From: Asterias rubens
Lineage: Eukaryota > Echinodermata > Asteroidea > Forcipulatida > Asteriidae
DNA length: 64,000 nucleotides
Direction of reading: 5' to 3'
Assembly: GCF_902459465.1 (NCBI RefSeq)
Contig: NC_047068.1
Location: 10,974,001 to 11,038,000, forward strand
Below the pieces are notes generated by a model that made no database searches, was not told where the DNA came from, and saw nothing but the letters and a program-made list of their open reading frames with translations. Below, piece by piece: positions 10,701 through 21,729 of this stretch (positions are counted from its first letter, which is position 1; each line of letters opens with the position of its first letter). The position numbers were made by a program, and so were the translations under genes.

Positions 10701-13700
10701 TTGTCTATGCACAAAGAACAACTATTGTTCGTCTGTATCCCCAGTGAGGGCGCTGTTTGGGAATGTTACGTCATATGCAGTGGGTCATTTGGTATCTGCA
10801 TTGTTTAAGGTACATAATGGTACAGCAATGAGAGTTTACCTGATATTGTCTTCGTATGGTATGCGCGTCTCATCCGTTTTGCCTTCAAGTGATTTCACAC
10901 AGTCGGTGGTATACGGTCGTAAAGTCACAGAGTCCATCTAAAAGGATTAAAATGTTCGTCATAATTACCATGTGTGTATCTACTTGCCAGGTAGAGTTTG
11001 TTCTTAGAGAAACTGTCTTGCGTAATTCTACTACCGAGGAGTAGATTGTTCGGGTGCTCGGGAGACTTCTCAGTTCTGAAAAGAACTCGGATGGTGTAGA
11101 AAAAAACTGGGACTTATATCTCTTCAGTCTCCTGATGATGACTAGAGCAAGCTAGTCGAAATGTTGAGACCAATATAAGAACTAACTCCGTGGTAGTACA
11201 GTTAATTACGATCCTATAAGCTAAAGTAGTACTACTTTAGCTTATAGGATCGTAAGTACATAATAATTACGATCCTGTAAGCTAAAGTAGTACTACTTTA
11301 GCTTATAGGATCGTAATTAAATGTACTTTAGCTTATAGGATGGTAATAGTTAGCCCTGGCGGCCTTACACTTTCGTATTGTACTACATGGTTAGGATCAA
11401 TATTAGCTCTTTGTGACGTCAGCACACACTCATGCAGCTGGTAGTACAGCATAGGGATAGCCCTGGCGGCCTTACACTTTCGTATTGTACTACAGTGCAC
11501 AGAGGAAGAGTCCTATATAGGGCTAGGTAATAGTGTTTATTAGGGGATCTCAAAAATACGCTAGATTTTTTACCGTACCGGTAAGTGAGTCGCGGCTGAC
11601 TGCTAATGTAAAATGGATCTTAGTGCTTTGTGAACTCCAGCCTTGGCCATCAAACTATTTTGTGCAAAATATTAATGGCGTCAGTATAGTAAGCCTTTTT
11701 TTTAGTAGACTGAAACGAAAACCCAATTTTCAGTCAATTACTGGTTCATTTGTTGTGCAGTAACAGGTGATACCCTTCAAGTTATAGTCTCAAACGGCCC
11801 GAATGACATGATCTTTGACCTTTTAGGCAGTGTATTGCATGGACTCTGAATCTCTTTTTAGAACACTGTATAAATATACAGATATTGCGGTTTTCTGTAG
11901 CGTCACTAAATTAACACAATTAACAAACCAATTACGTTTTCTGTCAAATGTGCCAAACTATCCCTACAACGTCTGTAAATGTTTTACCTTTTACAAGACT
12001 AATTAATGAATTTCAGTATCATGACGTTTATGTCATTTTCGGCAAATTATTTTGGGGTTCGAGCCCCAGTCATGGCAATTGTTTCCTTGAGCAAGGCACC
12101 TATAACAATCTGCTTCATAAAAGTTGAGACGGTAGTGCAGTCTGATCTCACATCCAGGCTCCAAGTGGATGATACAGTTGCCTATCCTTATGGACTGTTA
12201 AGGTTGACCCTGTTTCAGGTACAGTAGTAGGTTATACGTACCCCTGGTGACACTGTTGATCGGGGTCGGAACCCCAAACCGGTTTAAGTGTAGCCCTCAC
12301 CTTAAAGTGGCCGTCCGGGCTTGTTAGGTTGGCGATATAACTCCAATTGGTCTGGGTTCTTTTTGAAGGCAGAAACACAACGTCAACAGATTCACATTTA
12401 ACTTTTCACGGTTTAAAGATAATGATGGTAGAAAGCTTCCCTTAAAATATTACTTACTGAAGTGCTGTAGTTTTCTTTAAGAAAATTAGTAAAACAAGCC
12501 ACGAAAATTATTCTAGCATAGGGCCAAAAACTTATTTTCGTAACATTTGTTATTCATTTCTTAAAAAAAAAACATATTCACCTCAGCAAGTAATGTTATA
12601 AGGGAAGCCTTCTACTATCATTATTTTTAAAGTGTGTAAGTTTATTGTAAATCTGTGGAAATTGTGCTTTGTGTTACAAAAAGTACCAAAATCCTTTAAA
12701 GGGAAGGTACACGTTTGGTAGTTACTCAAAACAAATATTAACTTAACAACTGACTTTGTAACGAGCATTGGAGAGCTGTTGATAGTATCACACATTGTGG
12801 GAAACAACTCCCTCTGAAGTAACGTAGTTTTTGAGAAAGAGGCAATTTCTCACTAAAATAATAAAAGACTTCTAGCTAGAAGTCTTTTATTCATATCTGA
12901 AAGCACATAAATTCGTCCGACAAGGGTGTTTTTTCTTTCATCTTTTTCTCCCAACTTCGATAACCGATTGAGCCCAAATTTTCACAGGCTTGTTATTTTA
13001 TGCTTATGATGGGAAACACGTGAGAAGATTGGTCTTTGACAATTCCCAAACGTGTACCTTCCCTTTAACAAAAGGGGGAAAAACCGCAGACAATTCCTAC
13101 TGATTACCTCAATGACAGTCTGCCTGATTTTCTCATTCTTGCCCACATCACCTTCGACACATGGATGTATTTTGTTGTACCAATAAATGGCTATGCAACC
13201 AGACGGCTTCAAAACCCTATCAGCCTCTTTGAAGAATGCCTCTTTGTCAAACCAATGAAATGAGGTAGCACAAGTCACGAGGTCCACAGAGTTGTCATCA
13301 GCAAACAGTAGATCCTCTGCACTTCCAACTCTGTCATAATAAAATTACAACAGAGAACAGCGCCTTCTTTTATTGATTCAGGTATTTTTCAAAATGTCCA
13401 CAGATTTAAAATTAAACTAACACGGTTTGAATGTAACGACAGTAGAAAGCTTCCCTTTAAATATTACTTACTGTGGTGCCGACAGGAGTAAAACAAGTCG
13501 CAAAATAGTTTTCGTCTCAGTGAAACGAAATTATTTTAGCTCTTAAAAATGTATTTATATCATAACATACCATAACTGGTTAATACGTTTTTACAGGCTC
13601 AAACTGAGACGAAAATTATTTTCGTGACATTGTTTTACTCATTAATTTTGTCAAAAACTACAGCACCTCAGTAAATAAGGGAAGCTTTTTACAATCCTTA

Positions 13701-16700
13701 TATTCAAACTGTGTAAGTTTAATGTAAATCTGTGTACATTGTGATTTATTTAAAAAAAGTACATAGACCCTTTAATGTATATAATGTATAAAAAGAGTGA
13801 AAATTCCACTCTCTTGAGTGGTGGTGTCACTTTCGCTCTTATGAGACTCTTCCTGGGTGAAATTGGAACGAACTTTATTCTAAATCTAGTTGAAAATACC
13901 CGTATTTCACTCTAAAAAGAGCTGTCTGTCATGTGGCACTTTGCAAGAGTGGTATGGCGGAAAAAACGATTTTCCCTCACAAAAAATTACATCAAGGGAG
14001 TACCTTAAATTTAGAAGATTGTAAATACGTTTAAGGGTAGCATGTGATCGATTTCACAAAGAACTTACGACTAGTCATAGTAGACATTAGAAACTTAAGG
14101 CTAGTCCTAAGTCAGGACGAGCAGTTCGTCACAACTCGATTAAAGACACTGGACACTATTGGTAATTGTCAAAGACCAGTCTTCACACTTGGTGTATCTC
14201 AACATGTACATAATATAACCAACCTGTGAAAATTTGAGCTCAATCGGTCGTCGAAGTTGCGAGATAATAATGAAAGAAAAAACACCCTTGTCACACGAAG
14301 TTGTGTGCTTTCAGATGCTTGATTTCGAGACCTAAAATTCTGAACTTGAGGTCTCGAGGGAGCCGTTTCTTACAATGTGTTATACCATCAACCTCTCCCC
14401 ATTACTCTTTACCAAGTAAGGTTATATGCCAATAATTATTTTTAGTAATTACCAATAGTGTCCACTGCCTTTAAAGACTAGTCCTAACTCTTTGTGAAAT
14501 CCACCATCTGACGTCACACTTCGAGACGCTCGTGAATAACGCCAGATACCTACCAGCCTTGAGCACCTGGCAGGATCCTACCAGCCGGCAGGCCAGCCTT
14601 GAGCGCCTGGCAGGATCCTGCCAGATGCACCCTTGACCTCGCATCCATTTCACAGGGAGATTCGCAGTCAAATCACACGTTTACATTTATACAATCATAG
14701 TGAATAAAACAACATTACATTATGTACAATCATTTTGCACACGCTGCAATGCCAACCGAAAGTGCAAGCTGACAAATCACATCACCTCGGACCAATCTTT
14801 CTCTCTCCCCTTTTTCTGAAGCAAAGGGGGGGGGGGGGCAGGCATGCGCCCACGCCCCATTGGTCCGCGCCTGACTATGTTTTTTTTTCTGATCAGGAGT
14901 GTGTTCGAGTCCCATGAGTCTTGCTTCGTCCTTCGGTCGAAACGTATGCCGCGCCAGGTCCCGTGTGTTGAGTAATGCTTGTAAAAGAAGTTGCACTATT
15001 GTAAAGAGAGGGGTTTACCCTGGTGTTTCTGGCAAGGTCTGGTAGCAATAATATAGGCATACAACTCATTACCTTGTATACCCCGCAAGTGTATATTATG
15101 GTTGCTTTGTCTCATAAAATCACTCATAAACAAGCTCCATCCAGTTTGATATTTCGGCGCCAGTATGGTCAACATGACAGACATAACGATCAAACTAAAT
15201 GGGCCACCAACTTTAAAACCAAAACAACTTGTAATACATGCCTCATTGGCTGATGTTTAAAGACACTGGACACTATTGGTAACTGTCAAAGACCAGTCTT
15301 CTCACTTGGTGTATCTCAACATAATATGCATAAAATAACAAACCTGTGAAAATTTGAAGATAATAATGAAAAAAATAAACACCCTTGTCACACGAAGTTG
15401 TGTGTTTTTTATGGTTAATTTCGAGATCTCAAATTCTAAATCTGAGGTGTCGAAATCAAACTCGTTGAAAATTACTTCTTTCTCGAAAACTATGTCACTT
15501 CAGAGGGAGCCGTTTCTTACAATGTTTTTGACTATCAACCTCTTCCTATTACTTGTCACCAAGTAAGGTTTTATGCTAATAATTATTTTGAGTAATACAC
15601 AATAGTGTCCACTGCCTTAAAGTCTAGAAATACAATAGTACAATAGGATATATCAAACATTTTAACTTACTGGAATTCAACATTTGTTGGTTTATCTGTT
15701 CGTCGTCTACCTGCTTCAGTTTGAGCTTTACTCACATCAACACCGACAACTCTTTCAAAGTGTGGGGCCAGCGGTATCGTGTTTTGACCACTTCCGCATC
15801 CTACGTCAAGGGCTAACGTCTGAGGTGGCAATTTCTAAAGTATTAAAGCACGTGAAATATTGTAGCTGGTTATATAATATTAATTATTGGTTATTATATC
15901 GTGCTTCACACAACATTATTACCCCATATATGGCCAGCACATAAACGCCACAAGAGGAGTTGCATTTCTTCAAAACATATAAATTTAAAGACACTGGACA
16001 CTATTGGCAATTGTCAAAGACCAGTCTTATCACTCTCACTTGGTGTGTCTCAACATAAGCTAGAAAAGTTGTTGGGATGGCGTTATGTTTTAGAACAACT
16101 TTTCTCTTCGTGTCAAAATATGTGTGGTGTATTCCGGATTCGAAGCACGACGGCTCGAAGTGTTCGCTGCACAGCGCTGAAAAAGACGTCGGACCGGACC
16201 ACTATTGCTCTTGCGAGTCTGACTTTCGCGGCCCACAATCGCCCATACTTAGGATCTGCAGGAAACGCATGCAACTTGACCTCATCTTTAGATGTTTTGC
16301 TGCATCCAGCAGCAACACGCCTGGTTGGCATTGCCGGAAAAATGCTTTTTTTTCTCGAAACATACAAACTCACGGTTTGGACCACACAATCGCACATGTA
16401 CTTTGCACGTGTGTTTACTCTATGCATTGCACGCAACGTCTGCCTTAATTGACGCCACAAAAAGGGTAGGCGGAGTCAGCCCCCCCCCCAAACAACTTTA
16501 TCTATTTGTTAACTTATAAATCGTGACAAACAATTACTCCAAAAATTGTTTTATTGTTCATAAGCATATACTCTTATGTTTGAAAGAAAGAAGACAAAAA
16601 TATCTTTCCAGCTGCACCACAAAATGTGCAAGATAGGTAGATGCAATTAGTGGTGGTTGGCATGACCCCGTTGTGAAGCACACAAGTGTATATACGCCTG

Positions 16701-18181
16701 CAAAACCGTGGACCTCCTTATTGTCCCTCTTTCGTTTATACTCCAAATTAACCTTTTTTGCAACAGCTCCCATTGGTTTTCTACACGTTTTCCAACTGTG
16801 GACCTTTCCCGAACCTTGGACCCTACTGTCCTCTTTTGTTATAGGTCCCCGGTTTGAATGATACCTATTACTCACTCATCACTCTTAATATTAATCAATA
16901 TTTATAAAAGACACTAGCTGTAAAAACAAAACAAAAAAACAACAAACGGAATTGTGGTCTCTTAATTTACAATCTGGCAGTATTTTTACAATTTGGCATA
17001 CTCTCTGAGAATACGCTTTTGGTTTAAATGACTCACAACGCTGCATAAATTCATGAGTTAATTTAGGTCCTTTGTCATCATAAGAGCCATTTCTATCTCC
17101 ATGATAGAGCCAAACAAGGTCATATTCAATATCAAAAGGCCTATACAAATAGTTGTCTATAAACCGGGGACCTACTGGTAAGGAGGTCAGGGTACCTGGT
17201 CGGGTGCAAGGTCACCAGTTGAAAAGTAATGTACAATACAACACAACAATACAATTGTTTTGTTGTAATGTAATGTTAACAACCGATGAGAGCTGTTGCC
17301 AAAAGGTGAGGCCGTGTCCGAAACGGCGACTTCGGCTACAGCTACGGCTAGATCGTGCGCGTCTGCCTATTCTTCAACACTGGTAGACGCGCTGATCTAG
17401 ACGTAGCTGTAGCCGAAGTCGTCGTTTCGGACACGGCCTTAGTGTAAAAATTGTAGTACATGTAAGGGTATGTACATGTACATCTATCCCGATTGCAGTG
17501 TTTTGGGGCGAGTGTGTATATATGGTGTGACTAAAGTGCTATTCATACGACAGCAATTTAACTGGGGTCCCTTGCTTAATTTTAGCATGTTTGTCAAATG
17601 TAGCAATGTTTGACAAGATTTTCCAAAAGAACTTAGAAATATAGGAACAAATTGTTCTCAAACGGGAACGAGGTACATTTTGTAAAATTTCACAACCATG
17701 CTAAATTATTATCACGGGACCTTTGCTATACTGATCTCGTGTGAATGTGACTAAGAACATATTGCCCACCAATGTACTGCTGAGCACAACTATATTATCA
17801 TGCAGAATCGGATTCATGTTCGTATAACTGTATTGTATTTGAGCTGGTAACCGTTTTCTGGCAAGCACATTTTTGCTGTGAGCCTTATAGCTTTTTTGAG
17901 CGCTTATGCAGCTCGAGGTCGTTCGTGGTTGTGGACTCCGTCAGTGGTGACTGGCGTCCAGAGCTAGCTAGGTGTAAAACTAAAAAACAGGGAAAAGCTT
18001 TGTTATTCGGTTTCTTTTTTCAACGATCGTTCATCAAGCAAGGAAATAGACCTACCTTCAGCAGCAGGTATTGCATGACTCTCTGGATGATTTCTTGCGG
18101 CCATTCCGGACGACTTTCTAGATACAGATCGGCATGATTCTTGCCTTCAAATTGGTGGGTGGTTTCAGCCGGAAGAGCCAT
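7765..18181 (-). CDS. Class I SAM-dependent methyltransferase (copy 1 of tandem pair)
   Basis: Six exons on the minus strand, 5' to 3': 18181-18056, 15834-15671, 13330-13108, 10937-10840, 9282-9148, 7864-7765. All borders are GT-AG, phases match, and the CDS is 846 nt (281 aa). The N-terminus (FEGKNHADLYLESRP) and the SAM motif I LALDVGCGSGQN (residues about 49-60) are clear. The ribose-binding acidic residue sits in VVGVDVS (Asp75), followed by SAEDLLF and the hallmark ATSFHWFDKEAFF. RVLKPSGCIAIYWY forms the next strand, SWSGYQHY lies in exon 5, and the protein ends LPVTLLLGRKPNP. This is the Methyltransf_11 group that includes yeast trans-aconitate methyltransferase-like proteins; the substrate is unknown. 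Length is typical of the family. The protein is probably a soluble cytosolic enzyme. Introns are filled with MITEs, and intron 1 holds a dead THAP exon. The whole gene is duplicated about 13.9 kb downstream. Confidence 0.88.
8069..8295. repeat. Poly(G) tracts in the last methyltransferase intron
   Basis: Three G runs (about 19, 14 and 8 bases) at 8070-8088, 8219-8234 and 8285-8294. The second unit has the same places with different lengths (near 22032 and 22177). Confidence 0.8.
8876..9130. repeat. MITE with TAGACTTGTGGACAAGTC ends
   Basis: Left end TAGACTTGTGGACAAGTCGT, inverse right end GACTTGTCCACAAGTCTA, about 255 bp. Its end lies 18 bp from the splice donor of methyltransferase exon 5. 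Duplicated at 22828-23082. Confidence 0.75.
9540..9625 (+). repeat. tRNA-derived SINE head
   Basis: A-box-like GGGTGAGCGGATAAGAGC and B-box-like GGTTCAAATCC, closed by TGTCGTGG against TCATGACA, a near tRNA fold. Followed by CCTGTGTCCCTGAGCACAAT, a common SINE body start. Duplicated at 23503-23588. Confidence 0.65.
9626..9690. repeat. Hairpin after the SINE head
   Basis: AAAAGTGTCTGTCTACTATG with AGCTG pairs with CAGCTCATAGTAAACAGGCA and CTTTT, with a short loop. Confidence 0.6.
11206..11345. repeat. Cluster of near-perfect hairpins (TTACGATCCTATAAGCTAAAG)
   Basis: Two full hairpins (11206-11255, 11265-11319) and one half (11323-11345), each built of ACGATCCTATAAGCTAAAGT and its inverse. 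The duplicate at 25134-25214 has only one full hairpin and the half. Confidence 0.85.
11351..11494. repeat. 37-bp direct repeat pair
   Basis: TAGCCCTGGCGGCCTTACAC followed by TTTCGTATTGTACTACA occurs at 11351-11387 and again at 11458-11494. It is conserved in unit 2 (25222 and 25329 regions). Confidence 0.75.
12045..12125 (+). repeat. SINE fragment
   Basis: GGGGTTCGAGCCCCAGTCAT is a B-box-like stretch, then TCCTTGAGCAAGGCACCTA, the usual body motif of tRNA-derived SINEs. No A box is visible. Duplicated near 25920. Confidence 0.4.
12351..12694. repeat. Family B palindromic element
   Basis: GTAGAAAGCTTCCCTTAAAA with TACTGAAGTGCTGTAGTTTT on the left; inverse CACCTCAGCAAG and GGGAAGCCTTCTACTATCAT on the right. 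Ends near AAATCCTTTAA. Duplicated at 26219-26563. Confidence 0.65.
12695..13068. repeat. Family A variant MITE
   Basis: Ends TTTAAAGGGAAGGTACACGT and ACGTGTACCTTCCCTTTAA, with the family A interior (CCCTCTGAAGTAACGTAG, CAAGGGTGTTTTTTC) and a central hairpin GACTTCTAGCTAGAAGTC. Its right end lies 40 bp from the donor of methyltransferase exon 3. Duplicated at 26564-26937. Confidence 0.75.
13373..13775. repeat. Family B palindromic element
   Basis: Left TTTTCAAAATGTCCACAGAT and GTAGAAAGCTTCCC; right AAGGGAAGCTTTTTACAATC and CATAGACCCTTTAA. The centre has the CGTCTCAGTGAAACGAAATT and CTCAAACTGAGACGAAAATT pair. Duplicated at 27245-27644. Confidence 0.65.
14140..14474. repeat. Family A palindromic MITE
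   Basis: TTAAAGACACTGGACACTAT at the left and GTGTCCACTGCCTTTAA at the right, with a shortened interior. Duplicated at 28009-28343. Confidence 0.75.
15256..15621. repeat. Family A palindromic MITE
   Basis: TTTAAAGACACTGGACACTA to AGTGTCCACTGCCTTAAAG. It lies just 50 bp downstream of the donor of methyltransferase exon 2. Duplicated at 29123-29488. Confidence 0.75.
15984..16060. repeat. Family A MITE, left-end fragment
   Basis: TTTAAAGACACTGGACACTA and about 55 further bases, then homology stops at the edge of the THAP relic. Duplicated at 29851-29927. Confidence 0.65.
16064..16331 (-). pseudogene. Dead THAP zinc-finger domain exon (in methyltransferase intron 1, copy 1)
   Basis: Reading the minus strand from 16331, MPTRRVAAGCSKTSK, VKLHAFPADPKYGRLWAAKV and RLARA fit the first half of a THAP domain. 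A one-base shift then leads into WSGPTSFSALCSEHFEPSCF and later KRKVVLKHNAIPTTF, which fit the second half, including the CxxH pair and the AVPT-like motif (here AIPT). The first zinc-binding Cys is Arg (CGT for TGT). With a frameshift and a lost ligand the domain is non-functional. It is probably the remains of a P-element-like transposase or a THAP gene. A family A MITE fragment truncates the region just downstream. Confidence 0.75.
16960..17165 (-). other. Unidentified open stretch in methyltransferase intron 1
   Basis: The minus strand reads DNYLYRPFDIEYDLVWLYHG, then DRNGSYDDKGPKLTHEFMQR and more, open for about 60 codons. I do not recognise a family. In the second unit (about 30835-31010) the same stretch has a 12-bp in-frame deletion after YHG and, further on, a one-base shift. 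It may be an old exon or chance. No clear splice sites join it to the methyltransferase. Confidence 0.25.
17310..17438. repeat. PIF/Harbinger-like MITE present only in unit 1
   Basis: Arms GGCCGTGTCCGAAACGGCGA and CTTCGGCTACAGCTACGGCT pair with AGCTGTAGCCGAAG and CGTTTCGGACACGGCC. Flanks are TGA and TTA; the empty site in unit 2 reads AAAAGGTTAGTG (TTA at 31117-31119). A three-base TTA target duplication fits PIF/Harbinger-type insertion. Confidence 0.8.
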
Positions 18182-18503
18182 GGTCTGTGATCTAGTTCCA
18201 AGCCTTCAGTAGTTCAGTACGAACCCAAGAGCGCCGAGGGTAACAAAGGCTCGCTATCTGTTGCTGTAAAACACGTGTGAAATCAGCAATGTAATTCGGT
18301 ATCCGAACACGTCAGATACCTACGGGTATAAAGGTCTGTCTAGAACATAGATTGGGTCTGAAATGTCTACAATGTCATTATCTCACTGGTTATGAGTTGG
18401 GTCTGTCTGTAAACGGTGCACGAGGTACACCCGGTCTGTTGTGCACACGTACCTCCACTGACCACCGATCGCAAAAATGACGTCCCTGGTATTATATATA
18501 AAG

Positions 18504-19280
18504 GAGCGGGGTTGTCCAGTGGATATAGATCCAATTTGAAGGTGAGTTTTTAACTAAATATGAAGTTGTGTTTTCTATTCAGTCGTACATACAGTCGTGA
18601 CAATTGCAGAGCGAGCAACACATCGACACTACTGTGATAGTTTCAGTTTTATCATGCCATTATGTGCAACGCCGGTTGTGGCATGTATGCGTGGTTGTTG
18701 TGTTGCTTTGTGTATGAAATACATGCATGGAACTATCACTGCATTGCTTGCGCTGCAACTGTCACGACTGTGTACAACAACTGAACAGGAAACAAACTTT
18801 ATTTAGTTAAAAACTAACCTTCCAAATCATCTACAAACCACCTCGCACCCTCACGATTTTGAGAGAGATGCCAAGGTCACAACTCACCACCGTTTGCCAT
18901 CGTGGAAAATATATTTTATATGCCTGGTTGTATGACGTATCACAGGAGAAACTGTAAATCAAAGGGTTAAATACATTCACCATTTGTTGGATAACACCGA
19001 AAATGGTTAAACATTTTAACTAGATCATGAATAAAATCATCGCCCAATAAGTGGGCAATTGATAATTATTAAATACCCAGAAAATGGGTAAACAAAAAAT
19101 TACCCAACTGTTGGTTACCAAAATATACCCAACTATTGATGATGAAATATTACCCAATTATTTGGCAATCAGAGCGCCCAACTTTGATGGGTAATACTTT
19201 GCCCATAAGTTGGAGGAGTTCACTATTCGCCCTTAAATGGGTAAAAAGTTGGGCATTTTTTTACCCATTTTTTTACAGTG
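18504..19280. other. Spacer between the 13-kb units
   Basis: No gene. It holds a foldback at about 18533-18828 (ATTTGAAGGTGAGTTTTTAA against TTAAAAACTAACCTTCCAAA; GTCGTGACAATTGCAGAGC against CTGCAACTGTCACGACT) and an element rich in TGGGTAA motifs at about 18970-19282 ending TTTTTTACAGTGTG. Confidence 0.6.
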
Positions 19281-20836
19281 TGTGAGAGGTTCCTAAAGCA
19301 TATTGCGCCATGCGCCAACTATAGCCAACTAGCAAACAGAGCATCAAAAAACAATAGTTTTCTGGCGATGGCACGGGATAGGGACTTGAGTTAAGTCTAA
19401 ATAAACCCCTGGTTTACACCTGTCTTCATGTTTAACGAAAGATTCGATTTTCAATAAAAATTTTGCCCTTTTGTATAAATCCATGATTGAAAATAATGAT
19501 TGTCATTCTTTGCGTTGTATTAAAAATAGGACTCGATTCCAATTTCAGTTCTTACTTTTGGTTTCAAAAGGATCGTTAACGTTCTTGTCGTTGTTGGACT
19601 CCCTTGATCAAATGAAAAGGTCATTACGGCTAAAACAAAAGAAAACTTGTCTGAGTAATAACTTTAGAAGGATTTAGCGTATCAACTCCAAACTTGGTTC
19701 GTCTTGGAATTCCTCAGAAGCCTTTTGTTTTTGGAATTGTAAGGATCACTCATGATGGCTAAAACAAAATAAATGTTGTCCAGGCAATTTCTCAAGAATG
19801 AGATTAATCTCGACAGGGCATTGTTTGTCAAAACATTCGTGTTTCCTATACACTGGCTTAAGCGCACGTATCTACCAAACAAGGTACTCCAAAGGCGCTG
19901 AGTATATACAAACTTTCAGGAAGATCTGTTATTGCAGTGATGCATTCTGAGACCCAATTATTTAGCACCTTATAAGGGTTTACAATGTGCTACGGCACAT
20001 GCTGCGCCACAGCCACGGAACACCGGGGCGAATCCCTTCTCTTTTTTTGATAAGTGCACTGGTTCTTTATACATGCGTTACACAACACATGGCACCAACG
20101 GCTTTACGTCCCGTCCGAAGGACACGAAGCAATGGTCAAGTGTCTTGCTTAAGGACACAAGTGCATGGCTCGATCACCATCTCTTCACGTTGGTACCAAC
20201 ATTAGCTGCCCGTTTATTTATATTTTTTATTTTAAATCTTTAGACATACACAATGATTACAAGTTGGACATGGGCTGTGCACCCACAAGACACCATAGCA
20301 ACAGGAGAAAGGGACAACAATATCAAAAATAAAAAAATAAACATAGCCAAACACGAATGGACTAAAAACCCTCGAAAGCCAAAATAAAACTGGTACAGAG
20401 AACATCTTTTAAAACAATGAAGCAGGAGCTAAGGCAAAAATAGAATAAAATTAAACATACAATAAAAAAACCCACAACAGTAACAGGTCCATCCTCAGCA
20501 ACATTCCAAAGGACTTGTAATCGTCCCCCCCCCCCCCTCAGTCCAAATTAAAACTGGAACCAAAGAACATCTAATATAACCATGAAGCAGGAACCTTCAT
20601 TACAATTAAAAACAAGCAGCGCAAACATGCAAATTACTGAAAAACTTAAAGTTCCTCCCACGGCTCTACAAACGAAAGGACTTTAAAATATATTTTAAAA
20701 AATGAACCAAAAACATGTTTTAAAACCATGAAGCAGGAACTAAACAAAATTAATTAAACATTTAATTAAAACCACTAGCACTAACATACTAAAAGTTCCT
20801 CCCTCCTGTATGACCGATTGTAAGATACTTTCTGAT

Positions 20837-21312
20837 TAAAGACACCGGACAGCTTTGGTTATTGTCAAAAACAGTCTTCTCACTTTGTGTATCTCAACAT
20901 GCGTAAAATAACAAACCTGCGAAAATGTTGCACTCATTATTGGGCGTCCTGGTTGTGAGAGAAGACACCCTCTTTGCACAAGTTGTGCGTTTTCAGATGC
21001 TTGAATTCGAGACCTCAGCTGAGGTCTCGAATTCAATTCAAATATTATTTTAATGGGCTTAATGGTCATCAATTTGCAAGAGAATAATGAAAGAAAAAAC
21101 ACCCTGGTCAGATGCATAATAAAAAGTTTCAGATGAAGCATTTTATTATTTGAGAGGGGAACTATTTCTTTCTCAAAAACTGAGTTTCTTCAGAGGCAGC
21201 CGTTTCTCACAATGTTTGATATTATCAACGGCCCTCCATTGCTCGTTAACAAGTAAGTCTTTCTGCTTACAATTATATTAAGTGATTGCAAATAGTCACC
21301 AGTGCCGTTAAG
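20837..21312. repeat. Family A palindromic MITE (unit 2)
   Basis: Duplicate of the insertion at 6858-7335, with small interior indels. Confidence 0.75.
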
Positions 21313-21729
21313 AACATAGCGTTTACAGTCAGCAACTGAAGGAGAGCCAATGTATCATCTTGATCAAAACGATCAATAGACTTTCCCAGCCTCTAGGTCG
21401 AGGTTTACCAGGCGTCCCAATATGATTTAATTTGTTCACTGTAAAGAACAGTCGCGGTAACTCCCCCCCCCCCAAAAAAAAAAGTCCAACGGAAAGACGG
21501 CTTATATAGACGGCTTAATAGCTTAATAGCTTAAAATTTGTTTGGTAACAATGAAGACCGAGGTGTTGAGCATTAAATGCTCAACGCACACATTTTGTGC
21601 GTCTATCAATCGCATAAGTGTTAAATTTGAGTACAGTATAACCATTGCTCCCATCACCGTCTTAAAGTTTGAGCTCAAAAATGTAATGTGTTTTCTTTTG
21701 ATGTATACAACTTGGATGCTGGTGTTGAC

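Larger units (their letters stand above)
5294..18503. repeat. Tandem segmental duplication, unit 1 (13.2 kb)
   Basis: This unit is near-identical to 19281-32185. Both start with TGTGAGAGGTTCCTAAAGC and end with GGTATTATATATAAAG. It includes the whole methyltransferase gene and its 5' flank. Indels between the units include a 129-bp MITE at 17310-17438 present only here, an extra hairpin near 11206-11320, and variable G and A tracts. Confidence 0.95.

Noticed and set aside
16077-16460. Open frames of 115-183 codons on both strands in methyltransferase intron 1
   Set aside because: They are chance frames over the GC-rich THAP relic; only the two-frame THAP match makes sense.
18484-18503. TATA-like TATATATAAAG at the end of unit 1
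   Set aside because: It points to the plus strand, away from the methyltransferase, and no plus-strand gene follows.
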